Source: RYN-431 sp036388295 (GTDB lineage: Bacteria > Planctomycetota > Phycisphaerae > Tepidisphaerales > Tepidisphaeraceae). Taken from it: DNA of 16,144 nucleotides. Numbering within the stretch: position 1 is the stretch's first letter; every line of letters begins with the position of its first letter. Both the position numbers and the translations under genes were made by a program. Below, piece by piece: positions 13,978 to 16,144 of this stretch. Under the pieces are notes generated by a model. It had not been told where the DNA came from. It saw nothing but the letters and a program-made list of their open reading frames with translations, and ran no database searches. Where the stretch lies: assembly GCA_036388295.1 (NCBI GenBank), contig DASVSC010000065.1:1-16144 (forward strand), given 5' to 3'.

Positions 13978-14172
13978 CTATTCGGAGGGTGCGAAGCCGT
14001 TGCGATTAATGGGGCTGGCTTGGGCGATCTCTATATGCCGCGTGTCGTACTTGACCGGGTGTTTGCGGGCGCAGGCGATGCAGGTGGTGACGCCGGGGAG
14101 GGCTTCGAGACGTGCCAGCGAAATCGGCTGATCGCACAGGGCACAGTGTTTTGTATCAGGTGAGTCCGCCAT
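13978..14172 (-). CDS. Small DksA/TraR-type zinc-finger protein
   Basis: A 64-residue protein with a C4 zinc finger: C10, C13, C31 and C34. This CxxC-17-CxxC spacing, with the internal PISLARLEALPG stretch, is that of the DksA/TraR C-terminal zinc finger. The coiled-coil that inserts into the RNA polymerase secondary channel in DksA is absent, so this is a finger-only relative and not a true DksA. The start at 14172 gives MADSPDTKHC; the longer in-frame ATG at 14259 would overlap the neighbouring phosphatase gene and adds nothing recognisable. No Shine-Dalgarno precedes 14172, but TATTAT lies nine bases upstream, consistent with a nearly leaderless transcript. Function unknown. Confidence 0.72.
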   Translation of the reverse strand: MADSPDTKHCALCDQPISLARLEALPGVTTCIACARKHPVKYDTRHIEIAQASPINRNGFAPSE

Positions 14173-14181
14173 GGCTATCAA

Positions 14182-14187
14182 ATAATA
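14182..14187 (-). promoter_or_regulatory. -10 element for the zinc-finger gene
   Basis: TATTAT on the minus strand ends nine bases before ATG 14172 in a locally AT-rich patch. Initiation at the usual distance would start the mRNA within a few bases of the ATG. No -35 was identified. Confidence 0.4.
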
Positions 14188-14213
14188 GGCATTGGCGGGG
14201 TGTCGGCAGGTGG

Positions 14214-14567
14214 TTATCTGGCGGCTAAGGCGGGCACGGACCGCGGCACTTTTCTCCACAGTTGCTCGATTAAATCAGGGTCCATTAGGGCGTACTGGTC
14301 CGGAATGTGAAGGCACACGAGCCGCTTGCCGCGCAATGCCGTAGCGAAACGTCGGGACGCCTTCGCCTGATGCGCTTGTTCCATAAAGAAGACGACGTCG
14401 GCCCAGGCGATCGCGTCGGCGTCCAGCGGCGTGTCGGCGTCGGGTGATACGCCGGCGGACTGCGTTTCGACGCCGTCGACGCTGAAGATTTGTTCGGCGG
14501 TCGGACTCCGCAGCCGGTTGCGGCCACAGACGAAGAGCAGGCGGATCGGGGTTCGGGCTATCGGCAT
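14214..14567 (-). CDS. Small low-molecular-weight protein tyrosine phosphatase-like protein
   Basis: A 117-residue protein with the P-loop signature CGRNRLRS, i.e. C14-X5-R20-S21, near the N-terminus, followed by PTAEQIF. The C-terminal half has KRLVCLHIPDQYALMDPDLI, where D90 or D96 (DPD) could be the general acid. It belongs to the short subgroup of LMW phosphatase homologues (about 105-120 residues, against about 150 for classical members). These share the start LFVC..N.LRSPTAE and the segment IPD.Y..MDP.LI. Substrate unknown; phosphotyrosine or arsenate-like chemistry cannot be distinguished. The ATG at 14567 is the first before the P-loop strand. The gene is divergent from nuoB, with 106 bases between the two starts. 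Confidence 0.82.
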   Translation of the reverse strand: MPIARTPIRLLFVCGRNRLRSPTAEQIFSVDGVETQSAGVSPDADTPLDADAIAWADVVFFMEQAHQAKASRRFATALRGKRLVCLHIPDQYALMDPDLIEQLWRKVPRSVPALAAR

Positions 14568-14586
14568 GTGCGTCAGGTTTCGTCGC

Positions 14587-14592
14587 GTTATA
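14587..14592 (-). promoter_or_regulatory. Possible -10 for the phosphatase gene
   Basis: TATAAC on the minus strand ends 19 bases before ATG 14567, which would give a leader of roughly 12 bases. No -35 consensus was seen at the expected spacing. Confidence 0.3.
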
Positions 14593-14659
14593 CGCGAGGA
14601 CGGCGGCGATTTTCCGCAGTTCTTCCGGCCGACGCGGCGCGGTCGGGCGGGCCGGCACG

Positions 14660-14665
14660 TATAAT
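14660..14665 (+). promoter_or_regulatory. TATAAT -10 of nuoB, leaderless arrangement
   Basis: A perfect TATAAT in very GC-rich surroundings ends eight bases before the nuoB ATG (14674). Initiation six to eight bases after the hexamer would place the 5' end at or within about two bases of the start codon. The intervening CTGACAAG has no Shine-Dalgarno character. No good -35 is present. Confidence 0.55.
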
Positions 14666-14673
14666 CTGACAAG

Positions 14674-15186
14674 ATGTCTTGGATAGAAAACCGATTCGAA
14701 CCCGGCCTGATCGTCACCAGCCTCGACTTCGCCCTGAATTGGGGGCGGAAGAACAGTCTCTGGCCAATGACGTTCGGCCTGGCGTGCTGCGCGATTGAGA
14801 TGATGGCCGTGAGCGCCTCGCGCTTCGACTTGGATCGCTTCGGCGCCGGCGCATTCCGCGCGACGCCCCGGCAGGCGGATTTGATGATCGTGGCGGGCAC
14901 CGTCAACTATAAAATGGCCGACCGCGTGCGGCGTTTGTACCACCAGATGGCCGACCCGAAGTACGTGATCGCCATGGGTGCCTGCACCGTGGGCGGCGGG
15001 CCGTACTTCAAGTGGGGCTATAACGTGGTGAAGGGCGTGGACCTGGTGATCCCGGTCGACGTCTACGTGCCCGGCTGCCCGCCGCGGCCGGAGGCGTTGT
15101 TGGAAGGGATCATGCGACTGCAGGATAAGATCGCCAAGCAGACGGTCGCCAAGCGCGTGCCGGAAGCGGCCCTCGCCTTGGCCTGA
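14674..15186 (+). CDS. nuoB: NADH-quinone oxidoreductase subunit B
   Basis: A 170-residue subunit of respiratory complex I, carrying the N2 [4Fe-4S] cluster at the end of the electron path next to the quinone site. Ligands are C38 and C39 (FGLACCAIEMM), C104 (MGACTVGGG) and C135 (PGCPPRPE). The N-terminus MSWIENRFEPGLIVTSLDFALNWGRK is the usual family beginning, so ATG 14674 is well supported despite lacking a Shine-Dalgarno. The TVGGGPYFKWGYNVVKGVD region differs from the more common SGGMY version but is a known NuoB variant. It is followed after 22 bases by nuoC. Confidence 0.96.
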   Translation: MSWIENRFEPGLIVTSLDFALNWGRKNSLWPMTFGLACCAIEMMAVSASRFDLDRFGAGAFRATPRQADLMIVAGTVNYKMADRVRRLYHQMADPKYVIAMGACTVGGGPYFKWGYNVVKGVDLVIPVDVYVPGCPPRPEALLEGIMRLQDKIAKQTVAKRVPEAALALA

Positions 15187-15208
15187 AGCGGATCGGACAA
15201 GACCACTT

Positions 15209-15742
15209 ATGCCCGAGTTCACGCCCCGGCCCACCGCCCTGTTGCCGCAAGCCATCGGCGATTACCTGACCCAGCACTTCGGCGACCGCCTGCTGGCCGT
15301 GGTGACTGAAGACAAGCACCCGCGCGTGCACGTCGACGCCGCCCACTGGCGGGAACTGGCCACGCTGCTGAAGACCGACAAGGCGCTGGCCTTCGACTGG
15401 CTGGCCTGCCTCGGCGGCGTTGATTACGCGGCCGACGGAAAGATGGCGGTCGTTGTCGACCTTTGGAGCACCGTGCACGGGCACCATTTCGCGGTCAAGG
15501 CATTCTGCCCGCGTGAGTCGCCGCGGGTGCCGAGCGTGGCTGACATTTGGCTGGCGGCGAATTGGCTCGAACGGGAGACGTGGGACTTGGTCGGGATCGC
15601 CTTCGACGGCCACCCGGACCCTCGGCGCATCCTGCTGGCCGACGACTGGGAAGGCCACCCGCTGCGGAAGGACTACGTCTTCCCCCGCCAGGTCAACGGC
15701 ATCCCCGGAAGCGTGGAACTGGACTGGCAGCAGAAACCATAA
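15209..15742 (+). CDS. nuoC: NADH-quinone oxidoreductase subunit C
   Basis: A 177-residue, stand-alone (not fused to NuoD) 30-kDa subunit of complex I, in the peripheral arm beside NuoB and NuoD. Family signature ERETWDLVGIAFDGHPDPRR lies in the C-terminal half, followed by ILLADDWEGHPLRKDY and the terminal FPRQVNGIPG stretch. The N-terminal half has the FDWLACLGGVDY strand. The ATG at 15209 follows GCGGATCGGACAAGACC, a weak Shine-Dalgarno. It is almost certainly co-transcribed with nuoB. nuoD, which usually follows, is not found in the remaining 400 bases, where a strong hairpin instead follows nuoC. Confidence 0.95.
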   Translation: MPEFTPRPTALLPQAIGDYLTQHFGDRLLAVVTEDKHPRVHVDAAHWRELATLLKTDKALAFDWLACLGGVDYAADGKMAVVVDLWSTVHGHHFAVKAFCPRESPRVPSVADIWLAANWLERETWDLVGIAFDGHPDPRRILLADDWEGHPLRKDYVFPRQVNGIPGSVELDWQQKP

Positions 15743-15774
15743 AATAAAAACGGGCCGGACACATGTCCGGCCCG
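15741..15774. terminator. Strong hairpin after nuoC
   Basis: A ten-base-pair perfect GC-rich stem CGGGCCGGAC/GTCCGGCCCG (15751-15760 and 15765-15774) with loop ACAT lies directly after the nuoC stop. The A-tract is upstream (AAAATAAAAA, 15741-15750), so as an intrinsic terminator it is oriented for minus-strand transcription arriving from the right. For nuoC it is a stem without a U-tract. It probably closes the nuoBC transcript and may act in both directions. Confidence 0.65.
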
Positions 15775-16144
15775 CTGGCCCAGCGTGTGGTCGGGATTCA
15801 CGCAGGGGCCAAATCGATAAGGTTTTCCGGTGCGACCGGATGCATAAGGGCTTTCCCTATGCTAACTGTTGTATCGGCAAGTGATTTCATTTTCTACAAA
15901 AAATGCGCCGCCCCAAAAAGGGGCTGCCCCGATTTGCAAAAGTTTTGAGCATCACGTCGAAAAACGATGTCTTGGCGATGAGATTTAACCTCTTTCAAAA
16001 CCACGCTTTATACAAACATGAATCCGAGTGAAACTCGCTATCTTGACATCGGGTCTGAGCGGGCTAAAGTATTTGCACAAGACGTCCGGAGCACTGGCTA
16101 ACCCCGCTGCCTCGGCTTGTCGGGGGGATGTCCCCCGAGAAAGG
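15775..16144. other. Less GC-rich intergenic region, no gene seen
   Basis: About 370 bases with no convincing coding frame; the short open frames have no protein-like features. The A+T content is visibly higher than in the coding regions. Small hairpins occur at 15826-15840 (TCCGGT-GCG-ACCGGA), 15910-15924 (GCCCC-AAAAA-GGGGC), 16025-16037 (CGAGT-GAA-ACTCG) and 16120-16138 (TCGGGGG-GATGT-CCCCCGA). A promoter-like pair lies at 16043-16070. The region probably carries the control sequence and 5' leader of a gene beyond the right edge; a small RNA is possible but unsupported. The final GAAAGG could be a ribosome binding site. Confidence 0.55.
16043..16070 (+). promoter_or_regulatory. Sigma70-like promoter pointing out of the window
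   Basis: A perfect TTGACA (16043-16048), a 16-base spacer and TAAAGT (16065-16070, 4/6). A small hairpin (16025-16037) ends five bases upstream of the -35. The predicted start near 16077 would give a leader of at least 65 bases containing the 16120-16138 hairpin, serving a gene to the right of the window. Confidence 0.5.

Noticed and set aside
15795..15860. A possible cyclic-di-GMP (GEMM) riboswitch, from CACGCAGGGGCCAAAT followed by hairpins
   Set aside because: The conserved GEMM core (including the GACGCAAAGC segment and the tetraloop receptor) is missing.
15763..15948. A 61-codon plus-strand frame after nuoC
   Set aside because: It starts inside the terminator hairpin, has no ribosome binding site and no protein-like features.

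Overview
The window is GC-rich and densely coded, with short gaps between genes. NuoB and NuoC of a distinctive subtype, an SPW-repeat membrane protein, a plant-like L-galactose dehydrogenase and abundant GC-rich inverted repeats suggest a Planctomycetota bacterium, perhaps of the Phycisphaerae. This placement is an inference from protein flavour and composition; no rRNA is present to confirm it.

Layout. Bases 1-290 hold the 3' end of metH. Bases 403-6460 hold five plus-strand genes that read as a catabolic operon: L-galactose dehydrogenase, an amidohydrolase-type sugar lactonase, a zinc-dependent L-galactonate 5-dehydrogenase, altronate dehydratase (uxaA) and tagaturonate reductase (uxaB). 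In order they would convert L-galactose to L-galactonolactone, L-galactonate, D-tagaturonate, D-altronate and 2-keto-3-deoxy-D-gluconate. Physical order differs from pathway order only in that uxaA precedes uxaB. KDG kinase and KDPG aldolase are not in the window. Converging on this operon, on the minus strand (10293 down to 6563), is a ribose-type ABC importer (binding lipoprotein, double ATPase, permease), a good candidate for sugar uptake.

The next block (10481-13352) has a histone-deacetylase-fold amidohydrolase and an AstD-like aldehyde dehydrogenase on the plus strand. Between them is a small HUH (REP-associated tyrosine, RAYT-type) transposase flanked by inverted REP sequences. The same REP occurs as a compact doublet between uxaA and uxaB, so the window holds a RAYT and what is probably its non-autonomous REPIN. 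Two more inverted-repeat doublet families lie at other gene junctions: a GTAG-headed one at 2169-2223, and a CCCTCTCCC/GGGAGAGGG one at 6397-6539 and 9174-9291. Several overlap stop codons or add repeat-encoded residues to protein ends.

The right end (13416-15742) has, on the minus strand, an SPW-repeat membrane protein, a small DksA/TraR-type zinc-finger protein and a small LMW-phosphatase-like protein. Divergent from these are nuoB and nuoC. nuoB has a perfect TATAAT eight bases before its ATG and no Shine-Dalgarno, suggesting a leaderless mRNA. After nuoC a strong hairpin is followed by about 370 bases of less GC-rich, apparently non-coding sequence with a sigma70-like promoter pointing out of the window.
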